NCBI GenBank assembly: GCA_021806565.1
Contig: JAJZXK010000006.1
Coordinates: 1 to 60,594, forward strand
DNA: 60,594 bases
Direction of reading: 5' to 3'
Source: Bacillota bacterium
GTDB taxonomy: Bacteria; Bacillota; Sulfobacillia; RBS10-35; JAJYVN01
Shown piece after piece: positions 7,542 through 15,618 of the stretch. Each line of letters begins with the position of its first letter. The stretch's first letter is position 1. The translations under genes and the position numbers were made by a program. A model generated the notes under the pieces. It was not told where the DNA came from. It ran no database searches and saw only the letters and a list, made by a program, of their open reading frames with translations.

Positions 7542-8486
7542 GTGTTGTGGTTGCGCAGGCCCGCTGAAGTCGTCTTCGGCATGACCGAAGGGCCAGAAGT
7601 AGACGAGTTGACAGGGGCGACGGTCGGAGCACCGCAACCGACCTGGTGGATTCGGCAGCGCGCCGGATTACTGGAGTGGTTCGCCCCCACGGAACGCCCC
7701 GCTGGGCGCAAGACGCCCTGGACCTATCTTGAGTTCGCCAACATTTCGGATGCTCACGATGCAGCGGAGTTTGCCACCCAGTGGGGTCTACTTCAGACGC
7801 CAGAAGAAGAAGTGTTGGCGTTTATCGAACGCGAATGCGCCGTGGCCAGTCCACTCCCAGACCAAGGGCCTGGCATTGCCGTATCGCCTCCCCTCTCCCT
7901 TGCAGAATGGAAAGCCCAACAATCACACCTATCACTGCCCAAGGTGGTGTCGTGGACTGCCGGCGAAACGTGGTCTTCGTGGCGTTCACTTATCGCGCAT
8001 ATTCGGGGTGCTCTTACGCTAGTTATTGCGGCAAGCGGCGAGGAAGATAATCTATCCTGCTTGGACGTGCAAGGCGCACTTGACGCGATTGGATCTCCCC
8101 TGCCCCCCGCGTCAGGACCGCAAAGACAACAATGGCAGGCAATCGACGCATTGCGCCGCTACATGCGTTCGTTCGTGGACTTCCACACGGAAGTAACCGT
8201 CGATGTGAATAGAAGGTGGCGGATCGAATCCGCACCCAAGAATCTTTTGTCCCTCTTGTGGTGGCAGTTTGGGCTGGACCTTACGGCCGGACGATCATGG
8301 CGAGTGTGCGCACGCCCCGGATGCGGTTCATTCTTTCGCGTCGAACGTGACACACAACGCTGGTGCGTCCGTTGTTCTGCGGGATATGGCCGGATGGAGC
8401 GCAAGCGGCGTCGGGATCGGGGAGAAGAGCACCCGCCACAGGTGCGCGCCGAGATTTGGCCGGCCAAAGGAGAGGTGGCGGAGTGA
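7542..8486 (+). CDS. CGNR-type zinc-finger protein
   Basis: About 314 residues from the GTG at 7542, which has GGAGGAG about 8 bases upstream; an earlier GTG at 7533 overlaps that site. The C-terminus carries CARPGCGSFFRV, then WCVRC and a very basic helix, the pattern of the CGNR-like zinc fingers common in mobile elements and Actinobacteria-type regulators. The N-terminal ~200 residues are unrecognised. The stop overlaps the integrase GTG (GTGA), so the two are coupled. A regulatory or integrase-accessory role is inference. Confidence 0.6.
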   Translation: MLWLRRPAEVVFGMTEGPEVDELTGATVGAPQPTWWIRQRAGLLEWFAPTERPAGRKTPWTYLEFANISDAHDAAEFATQWGLLQTPEEEVLAFIERECAVASPLPDQGPGIAVSPPLSLAEWKAQQSHLSLPKVVSWTAGETWSSWRSLIAHIRGALTLVIAASGEEDNLSCLDVQGALDAIGSPLPPASGPQRQQWQAIDALRRYMRSFVDFHTEVTVDVNRRWRIESAPKNLLSLLWWQFGLDLTAGRSWRVCARPGCGSFFRVERDTQRWCVRCSAGYGRMERKRRRDRGEEHPPQVRAEIWPAKGEVAE

Positions 8487-9667
8487 AGGGTAGCATCGCG
8501 AAGGCTCGCAACAAGGACGGCACGCCGCACTACCGCGCACGGGTGGACGTGGGGATGGACAACGCGACGGGTAAACGCCGCCAGAAGGAGCGGTGGTTTG
8601 AACGGAAGGCGGACGCGGAACGCTGGGTGGCAGATACCGTCGCCAAGGTGCAGCGGAACGAGTGGGCCGATCCGGGCCACGCCACGGTGGGCGAGTACGT
8701 GCAGCGGTGGATGAGCGCGCACCGCGCAGACCTCGCGCCCCGCAGCCGGGCCCGGTACGAATCTGCCGCCCGTGCCCACGTCCTTCCGGCCTGGCAGGCG
8801 GCACCGCTTGCTTCGGTGCGCACATCCGACCTCCGCGGGTGGTTCGACCGCCTGCGCACATCCGGTCGGCTCACGCGCGGCGGAGGTGGCCTCTCCGTAG
8901 ATTCCCTGCGGTACGTCCGCAGCGTGCTCCACCAGTCCTTCGCGCTCGCGGTGGAAGATGGCATGCTTCAGCGCAACCCTGTCGCGAGTATCCACCTGCC
9001 GCAGCCAAAGCCCCGCGACGTGCAGCCGCTCACTGCCGAACAGGTCCGCACGCTCCTGGAGGCGGCGCACGGCCACCGCCTGTGGAGTTTCTTCGTGCTC
9101 GCGCTCACCACGGGCGCACGGGCTGGAGAGTTGCTTGCTACCCGCTGGGAAGACCTCGACCTTGCGGCTGGCGTCCTCACCATCCGGCATTCTCTTCAGC
9201 GGGTGAAGGGCGAAGGGCTCGTGCTTGGACCGCCAAAAACCGTCTCCTCGCAACGCACAGTGGACCTTCCCAACATGGCCGTATCCGCGCTCACCGCCCA
9301 TCGCAGGCAGCAGGCCGCCGAACGCCTGAAAGCCGGTGCGTTGTATTCGGACGGCGGCTTCGTCTTCGCGAACGAAGCAGGGGCCCCTCTTGACGAATCC
9401 AACGTCTACCATCGGCTTTGGCTTCCGATGCTGGTAAGGGCGGGCCTACCGCGCATGCGGCTCCACGACGCACGCCACACACACGCCAGCATGCTCGTTG
9501 ACGGAGGAGTGAACCTGAAGGTGGTGCAGGACCGCCTCGGCCACGCCGATCCGCGCATCCTTCTCCAGCGGTACGCCCATCGGATGCCGGGCGCGCAGCG
9601 AGCCGCGGCAGACAAGATGGACTCCCTCCTGCGCCCCCGTCACGATGGCGACAGGTCGGCCCAGTAG
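8483..9667 (+). CDS. int: Phage integrase (tyrosine recombinase)
   Basis: 394 residues from the GTG overlapping the previous stop; GGAGAGG lies upstream. The layout is an N-terminal arm-binding domain (SIAKARNKDGTPHYRARVDVG), a core-binding domain, and a catalytic domain with Arg in TTGARAGELL, Lys in GPPKTVSSQRT, His/Arg in HDARHTHASM, His in LGHADPRIL and Tyr in LQRYAHRM. The gene ends about 130 bp from the 3' end of tRNA-Thr, the usual position of an integrase beside its attachment site. It catalyses integration and excision of the element to the left. Confidence 0.93.
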   Translation: MKGSIAKARNKDGTPHYRARVDVGMDNATGKRRQKERWFERKADAERWVADTVAKVQRNEWADPGHATVGEYVQRWMSAHRADLAPRSRARYESAARAHVLPAWQAAPLASVRTSDLRGWFDRLRTSGRLTRGGGGLSVDSLRYVRSVLHQSFALAVEDGMLQRNPVASIHLPQPKPRDVQPLTAEQVRTLLEAAHGHRLWSFFVLALTTGARAGELLATRWEDLDLAAGVLTIRHSLQRVKGEGLVLGPPKTVSSQRTVDLPNMAVSALTAHRRQQAAERLKAGALYSDGGFVFANEAGAPLDESNVYHRLWLPMLVRAGLPRMRLHDARHTHASMLVDGGVNLKVVQDRLGHADPRILLQRYAHRMPGAQRAAADKMDSLLRPRHDGDRSAQ

Positions 9668-9692
9668 CCGATCCCGCGTGCAATACTCAGGA

Positions 9693-9729
9693 GGGGGTCC
9701 GGCATTCGCGGCCGGGCCCCCTGTTTTCT
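9693..9729 (+). terminator. Intrinsic terminator after integrase
   Basis: GGGGGTCCGGC (9693-9703) pairs with GCCGGGCCCCC (9711-9721) through an 11-bp stem with one G-T pair and a 7-base loop, followed by TGTTTTCTT. It ends the rightward integrase transcript before the oppositely oriented tRNA genes. Confidence 0.8.
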
Positions 9730-9801
9730 TCGTCCGTGGGGTTTTGGTGGGGTTGGGGTCCTTAGTGGGGCTAGCCGGACTACGAAAACCCTTGTGATTC
9801 T

Positions 9802-9877
9802 TGGAGCTGGTGGGCAGAATCGAACTGCCGACCTACGCATTACGAGTGCGTCGCTCTGCCGACTGAGCTACACCAGC
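9802..9877 (-). tRNA. tRNA-Thr (CGT), likely attachment site
   Basis: A full cloverleaf reads on the minus strand: acceptor GCTGGTG/CACCAGC, anticodon loop CTCGTAA giving CGT, T-arm GTTCGATTC, and an encoded CCA. The 3' end faces the integrase, so the phage-like element probably recombined here; the matching left attachment copy lies outside the window. Confidence 0.92.
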
Positions 9878-9890
9878 CTACGGCGCACAT

Positions 9891-9964
9891 TGGAGCGGGT
9901 GAGGGGAATCGAACCCCCGTCTAAAGCTTGGGAAGCTTTCGTTCTGCCATTGAACTACACCCGC
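9891..9964 (-). tRNA. tRNA-Gly (CCC)
   Basis: Acceptor GCGGGTG/CACCCGC, anticodon stem AAAGC/GCTTT with loop TTCCCAA (anticodon CCC), T-loop GTTCGATTC, CCA encoded. Same orientation as the flanking tRNA-Thr and tRNA-Asp genes, probably one transcript. Confidence 0.92.
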
Positions 9965-10014
9965 ACGAACGGAGCATACCACCGACGACGACTCAGGGAC
10001 AAGCCGCCGTACGT

Positions 10015-10090
10015 TGGCGGAGGCGACGGGGATCGAACCCGCGATTTCCGGTGTGACAGACCGGTGTGTTAACCACTACACTACGCCTCC
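10015..10090 (-). tRNA. tRNA-Asp (GTC)
   Basis: Acceptor GGAGGCG/CGCCTCC, discriminator G, anticodon stem CCGGT/ACCGG with loop CTGTCAC (anticodon GTC), CCA encoded. First gene of the three-tRNA cluster, 60 bp downstream of purA. Confidence 0.92.
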
Positions 10091-10150
10091 GCGTCCTGCG
10101 CTCGCCCCCAGAAGACACGGATGCGAGTCTAGCAGCCTCCGGGTTCCGCG

Positions 10151-11434
10151 TCAATGCGCGAAGACATCCTGCCAAGCGATCGTCTGGCCCCGCTCCGCAC
10201 CCACAGACACCAGCACGACGGGCCGACGGGCCAAGTCCTCGATGCAGGCCAGGTACGCCTGAGCCGCGCGCGGCAGGTCCTCCCGCGTCCGCAGGGCGCC
10301 CAGCTCACCGTGCCAACCGGAAAGCTCCTCATACTCCGGCTCGCACGCCGCAAGGTCGTCCGCGTCGTGCGGCAGGTGCTCGATCCGGCGACCATTCAAC
10401 CGATACCCCACCGCGACGCGGATGCGCTCCACCCCAGAAAGCGTGTCGAGCTTCGTGACGCACAGGCCCCAGAGGCCGTTGACCAACACAGCGTGTCGTA
10501 AGACCACCGCGTCCAACCACCCGCAACGCCTGGGCCGCCCGGTGGTGGTGCCAAACTCCCCGCCCTTCTGGCGCAGTTGCTCCGCCAACGGTCCTTCGAT
10601 CTCCGTGGGAAACGGACCGTCGCCGACCCGCGTGCTGTAGGCCTTGGTGACCCCGAGCACCCGGTCGATGCGCGAAGGGCCCACGCCTGCTCCCACACAC
10701 GCCCCGCCCGCCGTCGGGTGGGACGAAGTGACGTAGGGGTAGCTTCCCAGGTCGAGGTCGAGCAACGTTCCCTGGGCGCCCTCGAATAGAACCCGCTCCC
10801 CGCGGTCGAGCGCGTCGTTGACGCGTACGACGGTGTCCGCGACATGGGGTTCCAGGCGCAAGGCGATCTCCCGCAGCCGTTGGTACAGCGCATCCGCGTC
10901 GACTGAGGGCCTCCCGTGGCCCTCCAAGGCGGGATTGGTGTGGCGCAGATTTGCCTCAAGCCGCTGCCGCAGCGTGGAGGCGCGGAAGAGGTCTCCGACG
11001 CGGATACCAAGGCGGGCCGCCTTGTCTCGATACGCGGGCCCGACCCCCCGCAGCGTCGTGCCGAGGCGTCCCGCCCCGCGCCGCTCCTCCTCCGCCGCAT
11101 CCAACTCCTGGTGGAAGGGGAGGATGAGATGGGCGGCATCGCTGATCACGACGCGGCCAACGTCCAGACCCTGCGCCACCAAGCGGTCGCGCTCTTCCCA
11201 AAAGGCCCAGGGGTCGATCACCACTCCGTTGCCGATGATACAGGTCTTGCCATGAATGATCCCCGACGGCACCAGATGCAACCGGAACTCCCGCGTGCCC
11301 ACCACAACCGTGTGGCCCGCGTTGTGTCCGCCCTGATAACGAACCACTGTATCCGCCTGAGCGGACAGGTAGTCCGTAATCTTACCCTTGCCTTCGTCCC
11401 CCCACTGGGCGCCTACGACCACCACGCTGGGCAT
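10151..11434 (-). CDS. purA: Adenylosuccinate synthetase
   Basis: 427 residues, the usual length. Ligates IMP and aspartate with GTP to give adenylosuccinate in AMP synthesis. The N-terminal GAQWGDEGKGK loop (residues 8-18), GGHNAGHT, the LFEGAQGTLLDLDLGSYPYVTSS region (in part) and the TTTGRPRRCGW motif are all present. The frame is open 16 codons further upstream, but the conserved MPSVVVVGAQ start fixes the ATG at 11434; no strong ribosome site is seen there. Lies downstream of dnaB on the same strand, as in many Bacillota. Confidence 0.97.
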   Translation of the reverse strand: MPSVVVVGAQWGDEGKGKITDYLSAQADTVVRYQGGHNAGHTVVVGTREFRLHLVPSGIIHGKTCIIGNGVVIDPWAFWEERDRLVAQGLDVGRVVISDAAHLILPFHQELDAAEEERRGAGRLGTTLRGVGPAYRDKAARLGIRVGDLFRASTLRQRLEANLRHTNPALEGHGRPSVDADALYQRLREIALRLEPHVADTVVRVNDALDRGERVLFEGAQGTLLDLDLGSYPYVTSSHPTAGGACVGAGVGPSRIDRVLGVTKAYSTRVGDGPFPTEIEGPLAEQLRQKGGEFGTTTGRPRRCGWLDAVVLRHAVLVNGLWGLCVTKLDTLSGVERIRVAVGYRLNGRRIEHLPHDADDLAACEPEYEELSGWHGELGALRTREDLPRAAQAYLACIEDLARRPVVLVSVGAERGQTIAWQDVFAH

Positions 11435-11704
11435 TCTTGAGCCTGGCCCCCGCCGGAATACAGGCGCGCCTTTCAGCTTCACCGCACCCCAGGGCCAGGC
11501 ATTCCCCCCTTCAAACTGCCGTCACTCCACCGGACCATTGGCGCACCTCGTCGATCGCGCGGCGCCACGCCTCGTCCGGCCACTCGGACAGCATACCTTC
11601 GCCCCGGCGAGCCCGGGGCTGGGGGCCCCGCAGCCGTCAGGGCAAGGGTCATGCCGCGCATGAGGATGCTGGGTGCGGCCAAGACACGACACAAGGCCGG
11701 CCGC
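11435..11704 (-). other. purA-dnaB intergenic; possible 27-codon ORF
   Basis: No recognised gene. On the minus strand a short frame at 11594-11511 starts with ATG after GAAGG and encodes 27 residues with a plausible amphipathic helix (EWPDEAWRRAIDEVRQW). It could be an upstream peptide of purA or chance; I see no further support. Confidence 0.25.
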
Positions 11705-13051
11705 CTACCCGGCGCGCACCGCGCGATCCGCAAACCGGCCGAGGTCCTTGCGGAACACCAGCGGCACGGGCCCGGTGGGCCCGTTGCGCTGCTTGGCGAC
11801 CACCAACTCCATCTCGTATCGTCGCGAGGGGTCCTCCGCCAACTTCGGATCCTGGTAGATGAACATCACGACATCGGCATCCTGCTCGATGGCACCCGAT
11901 TCACGCAGATCCGACAATTGGGGGCGGCGGTTCTCCCGGGATTCCACCGCTCGCGACAACTGAGATAGAGCCAGGACCGGCACCTGCAGTTCCCGCGCCA
12001 ACCCCTTCAGGGAGCGGGATATCTCGGCGATCTCCTGCTGGCGGTTCTCCGCCCGGCCCCGGGTGTGCATCAACTGGAGGTAGTCCACGACGAGCATGGT
12101 GACCGCGCATTCCGCCCGCATGCGCCGCGCCCGGGCCCGCAGGTCCATGATGGAGATATTGGGTGTATCGTCGATGTAGATGGGCAAGTCGGACAGCTTC
12201 CCCAACGACTTCGAAATGCTCGGCCAGTCGCTATCGGATAGAAATCCAGAACGGACGCGCTCCAGGGGCACTCCGGCGTCACAGCACAGCAATCGGGAAG
12301 CGAGGGAGTCCGCGCTCATCTCCAAACTGAAAAAGCCGACTCCGGTGCCCTGGGCGGCAGCCGCCAGCGTCATGTTGAGCGCCAGCGCCGTCTTACCCTG
12401 CGAAGGGCGCGCTGCGAGGACAATGAGTTCAGACGGATGGAAACCGGTGGTCATCTTATCCAATTCAGACAAGCCGGTGGGGACGCCGACCACTTGCCCT
12501 TTCTGCTCATACAGCCGCTCCAGGGTGGTGAACGCCTGCATCAGGGCGTCGCGCAGATGCAGAAAGGATCGTCCGGTCCGGCGCATCTCGCCGATTTGAA
12601 AGATCCGGTTCTCCGCGCGGTCCAACAGGGTGTCCGGCGTTTCGTCGGTGGAGTATACGGAAGAGCCGATCTCGATGGCGGCTTGGCCGAGTTCGCGCAG
12701 CAACGCCTTCTCGGCAACGATCCGCGCGTAGTAAGGCGCATTGGCGGTTGCCGGTACCGTCGCCGTCAGGTCCGAAAGAAAGGAAAGCCCACCGGCGAGT
12801 TCCAATTGCCCGGCTCGCTCCATGGCCTCTCCGACGGTGATCACGTCCACGGCTTCGGAGCGCGCCGTCAAAGATGCGATGGCTGAAAAGATCCGGCGGT
12901 GGGCTTCTCGGTAGAAGTCCTCCGGCCTGAGTAACTCGGTGCATTGGACCGCCGCCTCGCGGTCGAGGAGCGCGGCCCCCAACACGCACTGCTCCGCTTC
13001 GATGTTCTGCGGAGGAAGGCGGTCGGCGAACGGCGAGCCGGGTGTCGCCAT
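11705..13051 (-). CDS. dnaB: Replicative DNA helicase
   Basis: 448 residues, normal DnaB (DnaC in Bacillus) length. The N-terminal primase-interacting domain (PPQNIEAEQCVLGAALLD) is followed by a linker and the RecA-like motor: Walker A ARPSQGKT at 214-221, FSLEMS, Walker B MLVVDYLQLM near 320, and the QLSR/DLRESGAIEQDAD motif. It unwinds the fork as a hexamer. Three bases separate it from rplI upstream, so it belongs to the rpsF-rpsR-rplI-dnaB transcript. No intein. Confidence 0.97.
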   Translation of the reverse strand: MATPGSPFADRLPPQNIEAEQCVLGAALLDREAAVQCTELLRPEDFYREAHRRIFSAIASLTARSEAVDVITVGEAMERAGQLELAGGLSFLSDLTATVPATANAPYYARIVAEKALLRELGQAAIEIGSSVYSTDETPDTLLDRAENRIFQIGEMRRTGRSFLHLRDALMQAFTTLERLYEQKGQVVGVPTGLSELDKMTTGFHPSELIVLAARPSQGKTALALNMTLAAAAQGTGVGFFSLEMSADSLASRLLCCDAGVPLERVRSGFLSDSDWPSISKSLGKLSDLPIYIDDTPNISIMDLRARARRMRAECAVTMLVVDYLQLMHTRGRAENRQQEIAEISRSLKGLARELQVPVLALSQLSRAVESRENRRPQLSDLRESGAIEQDADVVMFIYQDPKLAEDPSRRYEMELVVAKQRNGPTGPVPLVFRKDLGRFADRAVRAG

Positions 13052-13054
13052 CCG

Positions 13055-13501
13055 TCAGACCGCCTCGACAAGGACCTGGACAGTGACCGTGACATCCGGA
13101 TGCAGACGCAATTCCACCTCGTGCTCTCCAAGCGTCTTGAACGGCTCATCCAGGGCGATCCGGCGCCGGTCCACTTCGATACCGAAGTTTGCCACGATGG
13201 CATCGGCGACATCCTGGGCCGTGACGGACCCGAACAAGCGGCCGGAATCCCCTGCCTTGGCGCGCACCGACACTCGGGCGCCGCTCAAACGCTCGGCGGC
13301 CACCCGCGCCGACTCTCTCAGCCGAAAGGCGTCGCGCGCTTCCTTGGCACGGGTGGCCGCCAAGCGTGCCAGGTTAGCGGGGGTGGCCTCGGCCGCCAAC
13401 CCGCGCGGCAACAGAAAGTTCCGCGCGTGTCCCGGGGAAACCTCGACGACCGCGTTCGCGGCCCCGAGGCCCTTGACGTCTTTCACCAGAATGACCTTCA
13501 A
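13055..13501 (-). CDS. rplI: Ribosomal protein bL9
   Basis: 148 residues from a TTG start; GGAGG is 8 bases upstream and the sequence then begins LKVILVKDVKGLG, the conserved L9 N-terminus. The frame runs open 16 codons further but without homology. The N-terminal domain contains PGHARNFLLPRGLA, then the long helix and the C-terminal RNA-binding domain (GRLFGSVTAQDVADAI). Part of the 50S subunit. Confidence 0.95.
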   Translation of the reverse strand: MKVILVKDVKGLGAANAVVEVSPGHARNFLLPRGLAAEATPANLARLAATRAKEARDAFRLRESARVAAERLSGARVSVRAKAGDSGRLFGSVTAQDVADAIVANFGIEVDRRRIALDEPFKTLGEHEVELRLHPDVTVTVQVLVEAV

Positions 13502-13575
13502 GGTGTCTGCCTCCGTTCCGCACGGGCGCGGTGCTACCAAGGGCCGCAAGCACGTGATCGTCCAGCGGCAACGGC

Positions 13576-13803
13576 CTATTCGGTCTGGAAGGGCAGCATG
13601 GCCAATACCCGGGCGCGCTTGATCGCGTTGGTCAACTGCCGTTGATGGCCCGCACAGTTGCCACTCACGCGGCGCGGCAGCATCTTGCCCCGCTCATTGA
13701 TAAAGCGCCGCAGGCGCACAACATCCTTGTAATCCACTCCGGGCAGGTGATCGACGCAAAACGCACAAACCTTCCTACGGCGACGACGATCGCGACGAGC
13801 CAC
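13576..13803 (-). CDS. rpsR: Ribosomal protein bS18
   Basis: 75 residues, full length. It has the basic N-terminus, the CAFC pair characteristic of zinc-type S18 copies, then [23 protein letters not shown] and the C-terminal [18 protein letters not shown]. Part of the 30S platform beside bS6. It follows rpsF after only 41 bases, with no ssb between the two. Confidence 0.96.
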   Translation of the reverse strand: MARRDRRRRRKVCAFCVDHLPGVDYKDVVRLRRFINERGKMLPRRVSGNCAGHQRQLTNAIKRARVLAMLPFQTE

Positions 13804-13844
13804 ACGCTCTCCTCCTTACGCAACGGTTGGATGATTGATTCCTC

Positions 13845-14216
13845 TTACGTCCGGGCGGAACGAACAGCGGCCGCGGCCTCCCCGCGCTCTGCCGGACGAA
13901 CCTCTGGCCTGGCGCGGGGCGGCATATCCGGAACCGCCTGAGAAATTCCCAAGCGCAACACGGCCGGCGAGATGTGGCAGTAGTGTTCCAACTCCTCCAC
14001 CCCACCACGCGGTTCCGCGGAAAACCGGACGAGCAGATAGAAGCTCTCCTTGTGATCCTCGATGTCGTAGGACAGCTTCCGGCGACCCCAGCGCTCGATG
14101 GTCGCGACCGCCCCCCCGCGCCGCTCGATCGCGTCCCGGAGCTTCTCGGTCTGCTCCACAATCGCTTCCTCTTCCAACAGCGGTGATAGCAGCACCACCG
14201 CTTCATAGGCGCGCAC
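13845..14216 (-). CDS. rpsF: Ribosomal protein bS6
   Basis: 123 residues from the GTG at 14216, with GAGGAGGGG about 7 bases upstream; the frame is open to 14267 but that part is arginine-rich and non-homologous. The S6 fold is visible: RAYEAVVLLSPLL strand, helix, GGAVATIERWGRRKLSYDIEDHKE (in two conserved blocks), FYLLVRF. The C-terminal ~25 residues form an Ala/Arg/Pro tail. First gene of the ribosomal/dnaB transcript. Confidence 0.93.
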   Translation of the reverse strand: MRAYEAVVLLSPLLEEEAIVEQTEKLRDAIERRGGAVATIERWGRRKLSYDIEDHKESFYLLVRFSAEPRGGVEELEHYCHISPAVLRLGISQAVPDMPPRARPEVRPAERGEAAAAVRSART

Positions 14217-14282
14217 CCGCCGACCCCTCCTCACGCCTCTCCGGAAGCGACCATCACCAGCGCTCACCAGAGGCAGTTAGCT

Positions 14283-14312
14283 ATGATAAACGGAGACACT
14301 GCTTCAGGGCAA
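14283..14312 (-). promoter_or_regulatory. Promoter of rpsF-rpsR-rplI-dnaB
   Basis: On the minus strand TTGCCC (14312-14307) and TATCAT (14288-14283) are 18 bases apart, about 65 bases upstream of the rpsF start. The rest of the 14313-14545 gap shows nothing recognisable. Confidence 0.55.
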
Positions 14313-14545
14313 GAACCATCTGGCGCAGGGTACGGCGCGGCTCGCCCGGCTACGTCGGCGTTGGCCGCCTGCCCGTCGCCCGGGCGGCGGCGACTCAGCG
14401 GGCGGCACAAGTGGTGGCGGCACATACCGAGACCCCACCGCCCGGGTGCCGGGCAGGCGCGGCCCGTCATCCCGGCATCGGGCGCGCTTACGCGGGCCCC
14501 GGCTCCACGGAACCTCGGCCCCCCACGCATCGCATCGCCCACCGG

Positions 14546-14791
14546 TCACGCCTCAGGGGAGTAGATGCGAGTCACGCGACGCTCAATCTGCGCCCGAGGC
14601 ACCAGGACGATGCGCCCGCAACCGACACATTGTAGGCGGAGGTCGGCTCCGGTACGGAGCACCCGCCAACGGCGGCTGCCGCAGGGATGCGCCTTACGCA
14701 GGTCGATCTCGTCTCCTAGCCGAAGCGCGAGCGGGCCAGGGCGTTCGGGTGCGCGGCCGGCGGCGCCGGCGGGGGGCGGACGGTCTACCAT
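14546..14791 (-). CDS. DUF951 family protein
   Basis: 81 residues from an ATG that overlaps the cvpA-like stop (ATGGTAG). The conserved part, LRLGDEIDLRKAHPCG then WRVLRTGADLRLQCVGCGRIVLVPR, matches the DUF951 signature with its HPCG and CxxCGR motifs; the family is small, probably RNA- or metal-binding, and common next to rpsF in Bacillota. The first ~20 residues are a Pro/Ala extension, so a later start is possible. Function not established. Confidence 0.85.
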   Translation of the reverse strand: MVDRPPPAGAAGRAPERPGPLALRLGDEIDLRKAHPCGSRRWRVLRTGADLRLQCVGCGRIVLVPRAQIERRVTRIYSPEA

Positions 14792-15555
14792 GCGCCTCCC
14801 ACCCATGCCCGTGCGCCAGGAAGCGATGCGGCGGCCCACCGCCAGAGACCCATGAGACCCGGGGCCCACCGAGAATGGTGCACTGCGGTGGCCAGGGCGT
14901 CGTATCCTGGAAACGGACCATGGCTCGTGGCGCCCAGAAGCAGCGCCGCCAGTATGGCCAGCCGCTCGGCCGCTCCGAACCCTGCGCCACCGACCCGGTC
15001 CAACCACCCGGAGGCGCGCCGCGACGCGGTTCCCCGCAGGAGGTACGCGCCAACGGTGACGACCGCCGCCTCTGTTCCCATGAGCAGTCCCACAAAGCAG
15101 AGGGCCTGCGCCAAGTGTACGGCAAACACGTCCGCCAGGTATCCCCCCACGGTATGGGGCACAGTCCCCGGAGGGAAGGTGGCCGCCGATGAGCCCGCCG
15201 CGTACTGCTGCATGGCGGGATTGCCGGATTGCCGGGCGAGAAGCCGTACCGCGCCAGGAGAATAGGGGACCTGCGCCATTCCCCCGGACAGGGGGAGCCG
15301 CGGCTTCAGCCATCCGGCCAAGTGCGTCTCCCATCCCCAGTGGGTCTGCAACCAAACCGCCAGAGGATCCGCCACACGGATGGCGACAACGAAGGCCAAT
15401 GCGGCTCCGACGACCGCCAGGACCGAGCCGAGCAAGCCCCTGCGAAACCCCGCCAGCAGGCCCGAAAGGGCCGCCGCGAGAATCACCCAGTCCAGCCATG
15501 ACGCCGGTTGTAGCACTTCACCCACCCGGTCAAGCGGGATGCCGGGGGGTGCCAT
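14785..15555 (-). CDS. CvpA-family membrane protein
   Basis: 256 residues with four to five hydrophobic segments. The first part (SWLDWVILAAALSGLLAGFRRGLL) is the CvpA signature, followed by VVGAALAFVVAIRVADPLAVWL. A long extracytoplasmic loop (about 80-130) and two more membrane spans (FVGLLMGTEAAVVTVGAYLL; AERLAILAALLLGA) follow. The family was named after colicin V production and has no agreed biochemical role. GGGGGG sits about 6 bases before the ATG. Its stop overlaps the DUF951 start. Confidence 0.8.
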   Translation of the reverse strand: MAPPGIPLDRVGEVLQPASWLDWVILAAALSGLLAGFRRGLLGSVLAVVGAALAFVVAIRVADPLAVWLQTHWGWETHLAGWLKPRLPLSGGMAQVPYSPGAVRLLARQSGNPAMQQYAAGSSAATFPPGTVPHTVGGYLADVFAVHLAQALCFVGLLMGTEAAVVTVGAYLLRGTASRRASGWLDRVGGAGFGAAERLAILAALLLGATSHGPFPGYDALATAVHHSRWAPGLMGLWRWAAASLPGARAWVGGAW

Positions 15556-15618
15556 CGAACGCCCCCCAGGCGCTCATCCCAACTGCGCCCGCTTCGAACA
15601 CAACCGTTCCCAAGCGGC

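Noticed and set aside
9794..10072. Rightward frame with GIEPP/RTRD-type peptides
   Set aside because: These peptides are antisense translations of tRNA-Thr, tRNA-Gly and tRNA-Asp.
14546..15499. 317-codon leftward frame over the cvpA-like gene
   Set aside because: Only its last 81 codons are real (DUF951); the rest is the wrong frame of the CvpA-family gene.
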